Shown one piece after another: positions 24,772 through 36,744 of a stretch of 64,000 nucleotides of DNA (the stretch's first letter is position 1; each line of letters starts with the position of its first letter). Both the position numbers and the translations under genes were made by a program. This DNA comes from Daucus carota subsp. sativus (lineage: Eukaryota; Streptophyta; Magnoliopsida; Apiales; Apiaceae). The DNA lies in NCBI RefSeq assembly GCF_001625215.2, contig NC_030384.2, positions 43,868,390 through 43,932,389 on the forward strand. Reading direction: 5' to 3'. The notes beneath the pieces are model-generated. The model saw only the letters and a list, made by a program, of their open reading frames with translations. It was not told where the DNA came from and did not search any database.

Positions 24772-24919
24772 CACCCACTACTTTTACCCACTATCTCAAA
24801 TCTATTATTAAATATTGATGGGTCCCATCACTTTAACCACTTTTCAACTACATTTACTATTTTTTTCTTAATCTCCGTGAAAGTCAAACCCGTTCACATA
24901 AAATGGGACGGAGGTAGTA

Positions 24920-25406
24920 TGTGTTTTGGTGGTATGACACCTTTTATTATGTGTTTTGGTTGAGCGTTGAAATCAATATATTGAATTTTGAAAAAAGTTA
25001 AGCTATTAATTTATATTAGTTAAAAATATTTATAAAATTGTTTTTATTATACACTTTTATATCAATGATTATTCTTCTATTAAATATTAATATTTAAATA
25101 TTTAGCCAGCAACAAAAAATCTGAAATGAAATTAATTTCCATGTATCTCATGCCCACCTCTCATTCCACCATTCATTTCACAATTCGGCCAACCAAACGA
25201 CTATTTTTTTCGCCAGGAAAGGAAATTCGATTTAGCAACAAAGCAGACTACTATAGATCGGATCGGATTCTCACACCGAATCCAAAAGCCCCGTGAACCA
25301 ATCAAAAACATCCTCAAAGCACTCTATAAGAATCCATGTTACATTAAATAATAGAAATTTATGAAACACATCTTAAATATTTTCACATTGTTGCTGTAAT
25401 ATCACG
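24920..25406. other. intergenic upstream of the CCT gene
   Basis: It starts with a repeat of TGTGTTTTGGT, then AT-rich DNA and the likely promoter of the downstream gene. No gene or element boundary could be supported. Confidence 0.4.
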
Positions 25407-25417
25407 TATATAAAAGG
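25407..25417 (+). promoter_or_regulatory. probable TATA box of the CCT gene
   Basis: TATATAAAAGG is a close match to the plant TATA box and lies 44 bases before the ATG, implying a very short 5' UTR of about 20 bases. Confidence 0.6.
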
Positions 25418-25460
25418 CGCACATAATAACAGAGGAATGATATGGTTATTGAGATAAACG

Positions 25461-26399
25461 ATGGGAGAGCAAGTTGTGGCAATGGAGCCCTCGAAAACTC
25501 AACCCAACGGCTATCCTCCGCCCAATCCTCCGCCGACGGACCGCCCGGTCCGCGTCTACGCCGACGGGATCTACGATCTCTTCCATTTCGGCCATGCAAG
25601 GTCGCTCGAACAGGCCAAGAAATCGTTTCCCAACACTCACTTGATCGTGGGGTGCTGCAACGACGAGATCACGCACAAATTCAAAGGCAAGACGGTGATG
25701 ACCGAGTCAGAGCGCTACGAGTCTCTGCGTCATTGCAAATGGGTGGACGAAGTGGTCCCCGACGCTCCGTGGGTCCTCTCCGAGGAGTTTCTCGATAAGC
25801 ATCGGATTGATTACGTTGCGCATGATTCGCTCCCGTATGCTGACGCGAGCGGGGCGGCTAATGACGTGTACGATTTCGTGAAATCGATAGGGAAGTTCAA
25901 GGAGACGCAGAGGACGGATGGGATTTCCACGTCGGATATTATAATGAGGATTGTGAAGGATTATAATCAGTATGTGATTCGGAATCTGGATCGGGGGTAT
26001 TCTCGGAAGGATCTTGGGGTTAGTTATGTCAAGGAGAAGAGATTGAGGGTGAATATGAGTTTGCAGAAGATACAAGAGAAAGTCAAGGAGCAGCAGGAGA
26101 GAGTGGGGGAGAAAGTCAAAACGGTGGCCAAGACGGCGGAGATGCATAGGAATGAGTGGGTGGAGAATGCGGATAGGTGGGTGGCGGGGTTCCTGGAGAT
26201 TTTTGAGGAGGGGTGTCATAAGATGGGGACCGCGATTCGGGATCGGATTCAGGAGAGGCTGATGGGGCAGCAGGGGGAGGGATTGAGTGAGAATGGGAAT
26301 GAGGAGGAAAATGAAGAGTATTATGATGATGAAGATGGCGATGAGGAGGAGGTGTATTATGATGAAGGAGAACAAGAAGAAGAAGTTGCCAAGAAATAG
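25461..26399 (+). CDS. CCT: choline-phosphate cytidylyltransferase, intronless
   Basis: This enzyme (EC 2.7.7.15) makes CDP-choline from CTP and phosphocholine, the rate-limiting step of the Kennedy route to phosphatidylcholine, at the ER and nuclear membranes. The 312-residue protein has the nucleotidyltransferase signature HFGH (42-45) in [25 protein letters not shown] (65-76), and RTDGISTSD (151-159). An amphipathic, Lys/Glu-rich helix (about 190-240) is the likely membrane-binding regulator. The tail (about 284-310) is very acidic. Length and motifs match plant CCT1/CCT2. The coding region is one uninterrupted exon, whereas Arabidopsis CCT genes, as I recall, have several introns, so a retrogene origin is possible. 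The 5' half is markedly GC-rich compared with its neighbours. An in-frame second Met at residue 8 is an alternative start. Confidence 0.93.
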   Translation: MGEQVVAMEPSKTQPNGYPPPNPPPTDRPVRVYADGIYDLFHFGHARSLEQAKKSFPNTHLIVGCCNDEITHKFKGKTVMTESERYESLRHCKWVDEVVPDAPWVLSEEFLDKHRIDYVAHDSLPYADASGAANDVYDFVKSIGKFKETQRTDGISTSDIIMRIVKDYNQYVIRNLDRGYSRKDLGVSYVKEKRLRVNMSLQKIQEKVKEQQERVGEKVKTVAKTAEMHRNEWVENADRWVAGFLEIFEEGCHKMGTAIRDRIQERLMGQQGEGLSENGNEEENEEYYDDEDGDEEEVYYDEGEQEEEVAKK

Positions 26400-27685
26400 T
26401 TGGTGTAAAATTTGATTGATGTGATTTTTTTGCCCTCTGTTTCTTGTTTGAGGGATGACATTTGGTTTGGTTTGTGGATTTGATTAATTTTAATTTAACT
26501 TTAGATATTGTGAAATCTAGCTTTCTTTTGTTCTTCATATGAAGTGGATCAATGAAATTAGAGACTTGTTAGGAAAAAGAAGTGAGTTAAGTTGTGGCTT
26601 GCATATTATTGAGGTATAGAGAATTTCATTTTTATCAATTAGGTTCTCTCTTGAGTCTTGTCTAGCTTTTGCCAATTGCAATTTACTTATGTGATGCAGC
26701 TGCCGGAAAACTATAATCAGCTGTGTTCTTGTGTAGTTTTCAGACTTCCAGTGGTGCCATCTCCAGCAACCAATTTGCATATGCATTCTGGTGGATCTCA
26801 ATTCTCAACCAATTTATATATACATTTGTTGGATCTCTATTATGTATCAGAACTTCAATCAACTCAACTCACGTTGATCAGAAATATATTTGAGACCACA
26901 TGCCTGTAAAGAGGAAAAAGAGGGAGACCTCGTGGAGAAAAAATTTGAAAATAATCATATATTGTTTATATCTGATAAGAATGTGGTTGTCCTGAGATTG
27001 GTGAACCAGCTTGTATTGATTGAATTTTGTGTTATGATTAAACATGGCAAGGTTTCAAATTTTAAGTTAGTACTATGTTAGTATGTTTTGTTTATCATTG
27101 TCCCAGAGGGATCAGAAGATTTTGGGTCTTGGCACTTACAAGCTTGCATGTCTGTTTTGTCCAAACTCAAAAGTAACATGTATATATTTATTTTCAGCTT
27201 TATCCACTGTCATCTAATATTTATTTTGGGTATCTAATGTAGGTATAAACTTGTATATTACAAATTTTGACTAACTAGTCAATAATGTCTACTTGCCCAG
27301 AATGAAAAGATAAAACTAAAGAAAAAGTGAAGGGACAAGGAAAATAATAACTAAACTCATCATAACCATTAAGCCATGATTTTGATAAGGAAAATTGTTG
27401 AGAGGCAGGCACTTTTCCTTTTCCTCAATGTCTGTCATATGATTTTAGCACTTCAGTATCAGGATATAAGCTGATGTTACTATATATTGTGACTCCATTT
27501 GTATTGTATTAGTTTGCAAGTTGAAAGGTAGTATATGATCACACGACATTCCATATGACAAACATCTTCTTCTGTTTTTCACTCAGTAAAAGCTAATCAC
27601 CCACCGCTTCTCTCTAGTCTCTTCCTTTTAAAAGACTTCTTCCAAGTTCCAACCACCTATTACATCTCTCTCCCTCTCTCTCTCA
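26400..27685. other. CCT 3' flank and TBL upstream region
   Basis: The first few hundred bases should be the CCT 3' UTR. The right end carries a CT-rich leader-like stretch. Short open frames have no recognisable homology. Confidence 0.45.
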
Positions 27686-27696
27686 TTATATATAAA
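27686..27696 (+). promoter_or_regulatory. probable TATA box of the TBL gene
   Basis: The sequence ATTATATATAAAGTAG includes TATATATAAA about 95 bases before the ATG at 27790, following a CT-rich stretch. The position suits a plant core promoter. Confidence 0.5.
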
Positions 27697-27789
27697 GTAG
27701 TTCCATCCATGTATATCCCTGTACATATTACTTCAAGTCAGTGCTAAAACAAAATAAATCTGCAGAGACCCTAGTTGCATCTCTCTCCT

Positions 27790-29991
27790 ATGGCAGATTC
27801 AACAAAGCATCCACCTATAATCACAGACATAAAATCCCTCTTATCTTACCAAAGAAAGAAACGCATTATCACCTTTATCTATGGTTTCATGTTTGGTTTC
27901 GTCGTCTTCACTGTTTTCTTGGCCTTTAATCCTTCTCCTCAATCTTCTACACCTTGGGTTTCAAATATCTACAGCACCATCAATACTATCTCAACAACTA
28001 ACTCTTCATCTTTTTCTTCTTCTTTTAATTTATCGTCTAAGCTGTCTCCTGTTTTTTCTTACTTTTTTCCAAACTCTACACTGCCAAATGCCAATGCATC
28101 CTACAACAGAAACCAGACTCAAAATAAAGACTTGGGCCTTGATAAAGTTGGAAACTTTAGTTCAAATAAGACCAGAATTGAAACTCCCAAGTCTCAGGTG
28201 GTTATTAATCAGACTCAAGATCATGACTTGGGGAATAAAGTTGAAGTCTTGAAGACAAATCAGACTGCTGTTCTGGCTCCAAGTCCTCCGGTGGTGGTGA
28301 ATCAGACTGTAAATTCTGTGCCCAATTCTTCGGTACAAAATCTTAGTGGGAATGGAGATAAGAGAATTGCAGACACTGGTTTGGTTACAAATGCAAATAC
28401 TTCCTTGCCCAAGAAAGAAGAGAAGGATTCAAGTTCTCATGTGCCTGTAAATGTGGAAAGAGAGAAGTTGGTGGGAAAATTAATGAATTGTGATCTGTTT
28501 CACGGGGAGTGGGTGAGAGATGATTCATATCCGTTGTACAAACCTGGTTCTTGTTCACTTATTGATGAACAATTCAATTGTTTTCGTAATGGTAGACCTG
28601 ATAAAGGCTTTCAGCAGATGAAATGGAAGCCACAGCATTGCACCTTACCAAGGTCAGTTATCCGTATATTTTCAGTGTTTACTTGTTTTGTAATTGATCC
28701 ATCAATTGCGCTTTTTATATTATAAGTTATTGAGTTGTTTTGCTTGCTTACAGATTGGATGGGGGTCATATGTTAGAATTGCTGAGAGGCAAGAGATTGG
28801 TCTTTGTCGGAGATTCTCTGAATAGGAACATGTGGGAGTCTTTAATTTGCATTCTGAGAAACTCTGTCAAGGATCAAAGCAAAGTTTACGAAGCATCCGG
28901 CCAACACCATTTTCGATCAGCCGCATTTTATTCTTTTATCTTTAAGGTCTGTTTTCTTAAAATCCACTCTTCATGATAAAATAGAATCATCTGTCACATG
29001 GTGTTCGTATGCGTGAATATATAATTACTGATTAGTATATGAGCTTATTATTTATCAATAAATTCATTTCGCCATAATTTGTGCTCAAAGGTATTGTCGG
29101 TGTTCAATTTTATTAATCTTGTCAGGATTATAATTGTACTGTGGAGTTCTTCGTATCTCCATTCCTAGTTCAAGAATGGGAGGAGCCAGAGAAAAATGGA
29201 TCAAACAAGGAAACACTGAGACTCGACAAAATTGGAACTTCTGCTGATAACTACAAAAGTGCAGATATTTTAATTTTTAATACTGGACATTGGTGGACTC
29301 ATCCAAAGACTTCTGAAGGGTAAATTTAATTTTAAGTATTCTGGTATACCATATTCTTCTTAGCTGAAAATTGTTAAAACTAAACAAGTTCTTGAATGTT
29401 GCAGGAGAGACTATTATCAAGAAGGGACTCACATTTATCATGAACTAAATGTTATCGAGGCCTTTAGAAAAGCTGTAACAACATGGGCAAGATGGGTAGA
29501 TGCCAATGTTAATCCTTTAAAGACTCTGGTATTCTTCAGGGGATATTCAGCCTCACATTTCAGGCAAGAGTTTATTTTTTTCATTTTAATCATATTTATG
29601 GTTTCACCTTTTTAACAAATTGCATCATGTTTTCAGTGGAGGCCAGTGGAATTCAGGTGGACAATGTGACCATGAAACTGAGCCGATTAAGAATGAGACA
29701 TATCTAGATGCATACCCGCCCAAGATGAGAGTTCTGGAGAAAGTACTGAGAAATATGAAAACTAAAGTATCTTTTTTGAATATTACAAGACTGACAGATT
29801 ATCGGAAAGATGCTCATCCCTCGGTATACAGAAAGCAAAAATTGTCAGAAGAGGAGAGTCAATCGCCGTTAAAATTCCAGGACTGCAGTCACTGGTGCCT
29901 CCCTGGCGTGCCGGATGCTTGGAATGAGCTTCTGTACGCAGAATTGTTAGTTAAACAGCATGAGAAGCAACAACAGAAAATAAAACGATGA
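27790..29991 (+). CDS. trichome birefringence-like protein (TBL, TBR/TBL1-2 type)
   Basis: TBL proteins are Golgi membrane enzymes that O-acetylate wall polysaccharides such as pectin, xylan or xyloglucan. Exons are 27790-28652, 28754-28946, 29126-29319, 29405-29563 and 29637-29991, giving 587 residues. A cytosolic N-terminus is followed by one membrane anchor (about 25-46, [19 protein letters not shown]), then a long Ser/Asn-rich stem with many N-glycosylation sites. The PMR5 N-terminal domain begins near 233 ([17 protein letters not shown]). The catalytic GDS motif is [15 protein letters not shown] (about 303-317) and the DxxH motif is in [12 protein letters not shown] (about 551). A long stem is typical of the TBR/TBL1/TBL2 group. 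The start is ATG 27790 (MADSTKH). Intron 4 begins with GC (TTTCAG|GCAAGAG) and ends TTTCAG. The exact acetyl acceptor is unknown. Confidence 0.92.
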
Positions 29992-30935
29992 GCTCATAGT
30001 TGTGAGGCATTAGGCAAACAGTTATTTTTACCAATTTTAGTCGATCAAAAGCTTCAATATATATTTTGTCAAAAAAAAAAAAAAGCTTCAATATTTGTAT
30101 AAATCATAGGTATATTGCTTTGAATGTTATGATAAAATATATTGTACTATTATATACTCACACATCAACTCTGCACAGCCTGCAATATAGAATTATCTGT
30201 GTTATTGAGTCTGTTTTGTGTAGAAAAATTTGTAATTACATGATTCCAACAATACCGTTTTCATGTCTCTGAAATTCAGATGATCTGCATCTTCTTACAA
30301 GAGTTCAATTCATCCTCTTGTTACTGTTTTAAGAAAATAGAGACAATTTGGTTCCATGTTATTATTAGCTTTGGTTCTTTGTGTCCGTCATTTTAACTTT
30401 TTGGCTGGAACTTTAAAAAGTTTTATTCACACAATTAAAAAAATACTTACAAAAGAATTATAAATTGAAGATTGAAAATTTTAAACTATATGTCCACAGA
30501 CCTTATAATATGTTTTAAAAAAAAAACAAATATTCAATAACACACGGTATGTAAACTTTATCATGAATTACATAACCTTTTTTTTATATCGAAGATATTA
30601 TAAAAGTGTTATAATTTACTTTGAAATTTTAATAGCATTTAAATGGGAACTTAAATTATTTTATTTATAATCCAATATCTGAAATGATATACTCACATAC
30701 ACAGAAAAGGAATTAAAAATCGATTTTAGGGAATTTATTCAAAATCGAACGCAGATTGTATATGAAAGTTCGATGGTGTTCTCCTAATAATAGAATGCAG
30801 CCCCCTCCATTTGTAAACATGACATTTATTTTATATTAAAATATGTATCAAAATTTAAATAATTATCAAAAGATAATTTTAAGCTCATCAAAGTTCAAAC
30901 CCTATATAATATATATATATATTCCAAAATCAATA
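29992..30935. other. TBL 3' flank and intergenic DNA
   Basis: The probable 3' UTR is followed by AT-rich DNA with poly-A runs near 30071-30083. No gene found. Confidence 0.45.
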
Positions 30936-31152
30936 CTCCCTCCGTTTCAAAATATATGTCCACTTTAGGAAAAAAAAATTGTTTCAAATTGTCCACTTAA
31001 ACATTCAATGCAAATTTATATTTCCAAAATCAACCATATACCACATATTAGGTTCAATTAATGACTTAATACATCTTTTTTTCTCTCAAAATCCATTTTT
31101 TTTAAACTATGTGATATTTTGAAAGTGAACATGTAATTTAAAACGGATGGGG
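30936..31152. mobile_element. Stowaway-like MITE, 217 bp
   Basis: The left end CTCCCTCCGTTTCAAAATAT and right end complementary to it (AATTTAAAACGGATGGGG) are flanked by TA at 30934-30935 and 31153-31154. The internal GTCCACTTT and AAAGTGAAC are also inverted. Typical plant Stowaway family. Confidence 0.8.
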
Positions 31153-31154
31153 TA

Positions 31155-32379
31155 TTAAAAATTGTTATGCTTCTGTGCTAAAATATGGGCAAGATTTCAA
31201 TAGGAATGATTTGGGGTACATTTATTCATCGAAATTTGGCTTGACTTTAAATTACTTGATTAAGCAAAAAGAGAAATGTCATGAAGTTGACCTATTGAGC
31301 AAAAAGAGAAATGTCATGGAGTATACAAACACCAAACCGACGTACGTACGGGCATATTCCCCCGCTCACTTTCATAGTTTATGTTGACTACATAAATTCA
31401 ATAAACGTGCAGAACAGAATTTGGACACATGGCAGATGTATATAAACATGGATATTGTAATACTCCTAAGTCCTCGCTTTGTGTCTGTGTGTTCTGGCTA
31501 CTAATGACGCTTTCTGATCCTCCTTTTACAAGGAAGCATGTTGATTATCCTCTTTTGCCGTCCAGATGCCCAGACGTGCCTTCATGTCACTCACCTTCGG
31601 CCGGTTGTTTAGGATCTTCACTCGTGATTTCCTCTTCTTTCTTTAGTAACGCGACTTTTATTAGACTACTAGATAGAATTGAGGATACCTCGTCTGCTAC
31701 CAATTGACTTGAGCTGTTTTAAACTAAATCAAAGTTTAATATCGTCAGTTTGTTAATATGAATCAGTATACAAGGAGCTAAGCATAATCCTTAGTTGGTC
31801 CCATTTTACGTGTTTCTTTTATAAAAGAAAATTTATTTCGAAAAATACTTGTTTCTTTCTGTTTTTTGAAAAATATTTTTAGAGTGTAAATACACACAAC
31901 ACAATTTAATTCAGAATAAACAATTTATTGCCTAACTAACAATTTTTTTAAAATACGTAAATTTAATAGAAAAAACATGCAAAAGAAGACGACAAAATAT
32001 ATTCAATATTTAGAAAGTTTTGTGCATTTAACGATACACTGATACACGTAATATTACATGCCTTACTATAATTTTTATAATTATTATTTCCCTGAAAACC
32101 ACCAAGCTATTTTATAAGAATAAACAGCTGGATCAGCAGATTATACCAGTGGTGTTCCAGTGAAGTGTTTAGAATTGGGCCGATAGCAAGTAGCCCAAGA
32201 TCTTAGAGGCCCTTGCATTTGGTCTTTTGTAATGGGTTTTTGTTAATGAGCTGTATCCTAAATTATCTTAAACGGTCCTGTCCAAGTGGGGGCCTAATTT
32301 GTAATCTCGTGAGCGTTTCCGGTTTGAATCGTATTGGACGATATTATCGGCCCTGGAAAGAAAATAAAGAAACAGGGGG
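31155..32379. other. intergenic, upstream of the R3H gene
   Basis: A short tandem repeat (GCAAAAAGAGAAATGTCATG, 31265-31284 and 31299-31318) is present. TGGGCC/GGCCC motifs occur near 32176-32356 and resemble TCP/site II promoter elements found before housekeeping genes. Open frames here were not recognised. Confidence 0.4.
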
Positions 32380-32388
32380 TATAAATAG
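32380..32388 (+). promoter_or_regulatory. probable TATA box of the R3H gene
   Basis: TATAAATAG about 120 bases before the ATG at 32501, preceded by G-rich and GGCCC motifs. The spacing suits a 5' UTR of about 90 bases. Confidence 0.6.
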
Positions 32389-32500
32389 GAATGAGAAAGG
32401 GGCGTAAGGTTTAGCGTGGGAAGAGATAAGGAGGAGGGAGGGGGTTTATTCCTTCCCCTCGTCTCTTAAACCTTCTTGCTCGCCTCGTGTGTACCAGACA

Positions 32501-35500
32501 ATGGAGTCTACAAACTCAGGCAGCGTGGATGCACATGTGGACCCTTTCTTGCTTGAAGCTCTTCAAAACCCTCGCCATCGTCTTACTAGTTAGTGCCCTT
32601 TCTGTCTCCTCTTTTATCTTTTACCCCCCCCCCCCCCCCTCTCTCTGAGTCTCTCTCTCTCTCTCACTGAGTCTCTCTCTCTCCCTCTCTCCCTCTCCCC
32701 CCTCTCTCTCTCATGTGATTAGGGACATTGTTCTTGATCGCTTTTTAAACACCCCCCCCCCCCCCCTCTCTTCCCCTCTCTCTCTCTCTCTCTCATGTAA
32801 TTAGGGACATTGTTCTTGATTGCTTTTTACTGTTTGATCTGGTGGTTGCTGGAGACTATATCCTTGACGGTTAAGCTGTTGAAAAATTTCGTTACTATTA
32901 TTCTTTTTTAGGTTTTTGAGATAATGTAATTGAACTTAGGATAACAATAAACAATCCCTCATTTATTTTTTTTGCCATTCATTATGTAGCGGGTTCAATT
33001 CTTTGTGTTACATTACATTAGATGGTGTGCTTCTGCTCACTTGCTTCTTTTTTAAACAACCCATTAGTGTGATCGATTATGATATAATGTTGATGGGAAG
33101 GTGTCTGAGCTTAAATGTTTGGTGCTGCTGCTTGGCTGCTTCACTTTATTACAGTATTTCTTTTACACTGAGCTAAAATCAGTAGCGTACCATGTGTACA
33201 TTGATACATGTTGTTGCGTTTTCCTTAAAACTTGTTGATTATTTGTTATTTAATTTTTGGAAATATGTGAATTAATACATTGATATATGTGCTTGGGTTT
33301 TTCTTAAAGCTTGTTGATTATGTGATATTTAACTTTTGAAAATATGTGAATTTATTTTGGTGTCAGTTGTCACTCGCATATCTTAGTGTTATAGGATGTA
33401 TAATATGGGTGGCACTAGATATGGTGCAAGATGTAAAGATTATATATCCTTGTATTATAGTTGCTGTGGTTAATTATCTTTTGTGAGGACACTGTACCTG
33501 GAATTAGCATGCTTTGTTTTGAATTAAGATTTTCCCAATGAAACTGCACAGATGGAGTTGGGAGAGCTTATTATCCCCATATATTCAAGTCTTTTGTCCG
33601 AGAGCACACTTATTGGCGGACATAACTTAGTTGCTCATTGCATGTTTACTATTGTTAAAATTTGGTTCTTGAAATAAACATAGTTGCCCATACAACTAAA
33701 ATTAGAATCATTATCTAGACCAACATGGATTTATAACAGTTTTAATGTATCATTGCATGTTGATTTTCACTTGATTGTTTCCATTGTAAAGGCCTTGTAA
33801 TGTCAACCATCATTTGACGTGCATGTTGCGTTTGTGCTGTTTGGAGCTTATTGTTTTGATTGATGTGTTATTGAGAGGAGCTAATTATCTATTATTTTAC
33901 AGCCTTTTAATGTCTGTAGATATATTGACTGTGTGATTGATTTTATAGTTCTGCGAATGGAGCTCGATATTCAGAAGTTTTTGCGGAATTCTGATCAACT
34001 AGAGTTTGAATTCCAACATTTCCCGACTTCTTATCTTCGTCTTGCTGCACATCGTGTCGCTCAGCACTATGGTCTGCTCACCATGGTTCAGGATAACTTC
34101 TTGGATGGCCAGGGAATGCGAATAGTGGTCAAGAAAACAGCCGAAAGCATATATCCTCGTGTTTGTTTGTCAGATGTACCTATCAAACAGTCTGAAAATG
34201 ACAGCACTGCGCAGAAAAAAATTGTCATACAATCAAGGCCCACAAGTGCCTCCTCAAGTGACAATATTGGTGGGTTGAGAAAGCATAATTCCATTAAATC
34301 CGTGGAGGTGAGAAAGGAGGAGTATGACAGAGCACGAGCTCGTATATTCAGTGGTTCTTCTAGCTCCCCTGAATCTGTATCTCTGAAGCATCAGAATAAT
34401 GTCTACTCTACTGGGATAGAAAATGAAGGTTCAAGGAATGATGTCATGGATATGGAGCGGAATGTAACTAATAGGGAAGGTGGTACATCATCCCGAGTAG
34501 CCATTCTCAGGGACAGGGAGAAGGATCTCATAGATCCAGATTATGATCGCAGCTACCAGAGGTACACATTACAGTAATTTCTTCAGTGATAGGATATTAA
34601 TTGAATTCTTGATTTCAAATCTTTATGGTCATGCAGAATCTGTTTGTAGGTCTATCTTTTTGATCCCCCGAAGGAAATGCTTCTGATTTTGCCAATAGTC
34701 ATTCCCAGTTGTCTTCTGTTTCCCTCAAACACATTTCACCATGTCTCTGTCTAGCATTAACATAATTCCCTAAAATACCATTCATGTGTCCTTCTACTTA
34801 AGCTTTCTACTTGGAACAATAATGTTAGACTTGTGTGTGTATCACTCTGTGTAGCTATATAAGTGCTCCTAGTGGGGGGAGCTCACATGAAGGTTTCAAA
34901 TATAATACAAGTACATTAACTTAAGTATGTAGTTCTTGTGTATATAGAATGTTCAATAATATTTGTCTTCTTATAGAAAAACATTGCCAAGAAGGTTGAG
35001 CACATTTGGTTTGATGCTAAAAGTTTTTGGTTGTAAATAATAATACCAGTAAAAGTGGAGTTGGTGGTTTTTTGTATTCAATCTGTACTGGAAAAATGTG
35101 CAAATTGATCAACAGCTTTGAATCTGTTTGTTTATGCAGATATAACAGGAATCTTCCTGATAGTCAAAACTTTGGCTCGACACAAATGCATATGCAGAAT
35201 TTTCAGTCTCCACCATATCTACATTATGATACAGCTCTGCCACAGTTCGGACATATGCCAGACACTCAAGCTTCGCCCAGTTACTGTTACAGTAGCTTTG
35301 TCCAGATCCCTTATTATGCTAGCAGACCATATCAGTCATCAATGGATGCTGTTTATGTGCAGGTGCCTTCTCCGGCTATGATGTATCCACAATCGTATGA
35401 TCAGCTCAGGAATGCTGTCTTGCAGGTAGTTTTTTCCTTTATCAATTAACATATATTACTTCACAACTGGTTTACGGCTAAACCACTGAGTAATTCCCGA

Positions 35501-36067
35501 GAAAGTATAGATAAATTGAAATCTTTTTTGAGTTGTTGAGATTCATGTGGTACTTTAGTATTGATTTGTTAGCATCGACTAAAGTGATATGTATAAGAAT
35601 TTTATCCAAAAGGGTTGATATATGAGAGTTACTATACAGATATTAGCTAGACTATTTCTGTATATTTTTTAAATTTGTTGTCAAGCATTTTAATCACCTT
35701 CAAATGTAAACTTGAACTTTATATGTTTGACGCATTCTCTGCCTCTGCATCCATTTATTATAATAAGTAAAACATGTGTACATGTTATACCATTTGATGC
35801 ATTATAAACTTACTAATTTTAGCAAGTATGCTTTATTGTGCAAAATGATCCGGATTGTTAAAGTTGTAATTTTTAGTTATTGGCACTTCTTTCTATATGC
35901 TTTGAGGCTTCAACAATCATATGTCAGGCTTTTCTTGGTTTTCCTTGCTCACGCTGTGTTGGATATGGTTCATTAGGTGTTTGTTACTGTTAATGAATTA
36001 ATGTATTTTTTTGGTGCAGGCACCTATCTATCAGCAGCCCCTATGTTTTGATTACACCAACTACTGA
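32501..36067 (+). CDS. R3H and SUZ domain protein
   Basis: R3H domains bind single-stranded nucleic acid, and SUZ motifs bind RNA, so this is a likely cytoplasmic or nuclear RNA-binding regulator; its precise role is not known. Exons are 32501-32588, 33949-34561, 35140-35425 and 36020-36067, giving 344 residues. Exon 1 encodes MESTNSGSVDAHVDPFLLEA. The R3H domain covers about 35-95 (RMELDIQKFLRNSDQ ... RLAAHRVAQHYGL). The SUZ segment lies near 148-165 (EEYDRARARIFSG). The C-terminus is rich in Tyr, Pro, Gln and Ser, of low complexity. The first intron is long (1,360 bases), with CT microsatellites and poly-C runs. The last exon has only 48 coding bases. All junctions are GT-AG and keep frame. 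Start chosen as the only ATG that joins in frame to the R3H exon. Confidence 0.88.
32622..32830. repeat. CT microsatellites, poly-C runs and duplicated 37-bp block in intron 1
   Basis: Runs of about 15 C at 32624-32638 and about 32751-32766 each lead into CT repeats. The block containing TTAGGGACATTGTTCTTGAT occurs at 32711-32747 and 32793-32829, 82 bases apart, so the C-run plus CT unit is itself duplicated. Confidence 0.8.
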
Positions 36068-36380
36068 ATACAATTGAAGGTTGCCCTTCAATGCTGTCAA
36101 TATTATATTCTTTCATTTAGCTTTTCTCTTTTTGAACACCGGAGAAGAGGATTATCAGTCACATTATATGTTTTGTTGGTTTACTTTTTGTTCTTTTCCA
36201 ACATTATTAGTGACATTTCAAATATTATTGTTTTCTTAAGAGTAGTACTTGTTACTTCTCTATTTTGTCTAATTACCTATACTGATAGATCATTTGCGGT
36301 TCATTTTTTTCATGTTTTGTTTTCTTTAGAATAAGGCAAGTTCGAAGTTTTAGCATATATAGTACCTGTTGTGAACTTCA
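36068..36380. other. R3H gene 3' flank
   Basis: T-rich sequence following the stop codon, probably 3' UTR. No other feature. Confidence 0.4.
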
Positions 36381-36744
36381 GGGTCTGTTTGGGAGTGCTG
36401 TTAAAAATTGCTGTGCTGTCAGAAAAAGTGCTGGTAAAATAAGTGCTGTGGTAGAAATCAGATAACTGTTTGGTAATTTTTTGATATTTACTTATTTTGA
36501 GTTATAATATAAAAAAAATAATGTTTTTGGTGAGATTTTATAATGAAATCTATAACTGCATTCTGCAAAAGCTGAAAAGCAGCTTTTTCCAAAAGCATAG
36601 GAGGACCTACTTTTACTAACAGCAGCTTTTCAGCTAAAAGCTGCTGTTCGGAAAAACTGCTTTTCGATTTACCAAACAGTTTTTCACCTGCTTTTCAGCA
36701 AAAAGCTGCTGTTGCTGTCTGCAACAGCAACCCCAAACAGTACC
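36381..36744. mobile_element. MITE, 364 bp, probably PIF/Harbinger (Tourist) type
   Basis: The ends GGGTCTGTTTGGG and CCCCAAACAGTACC are imperfect inverted repeats. Just inside, GTGCTGTT and AACAGCAA continue the pairing, and AGCAGCTTTT/AAAAGCTGCT motifs repeat within. The 3-bp duplication TCA flanks it (36378-36380, 36745-36747). Three-base duplications fit PIF/Harbinger, though these usually use TTA or TAA, so the class is tentative. Confidence 0.65.

Larger units (their letters stand above)
19264..24917. mobile_element. Stowaway MITE split by a nested copia element
   Basis: The left part 19264-19422 starts CTCCCTCCGTCCCATTTTAT. The right part 24777-24917 ends ATAAAATGGGACGGAGGTAG, its near-complement. 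TA flanks both ends (19262-19263, 24918-24919). Without the inserted copia element the MITE would be 300 bp. This is the oldest layer of a three-level nest. Confidence 0.88.

Noticed and set aside
25707-26375. 222-codon minus-strand open frame opposite the CCT gene
   Set aside because: It is the antisense shadow of a well-supported coding exon with a low-complexity Ile/Leu/Pro-rich product.
31429-31707. 92-codon plus-strand frame upstream of the R3H gene
   Set aside because: No recognisable domain or conserved motif and no supported splice partners; likely chance.
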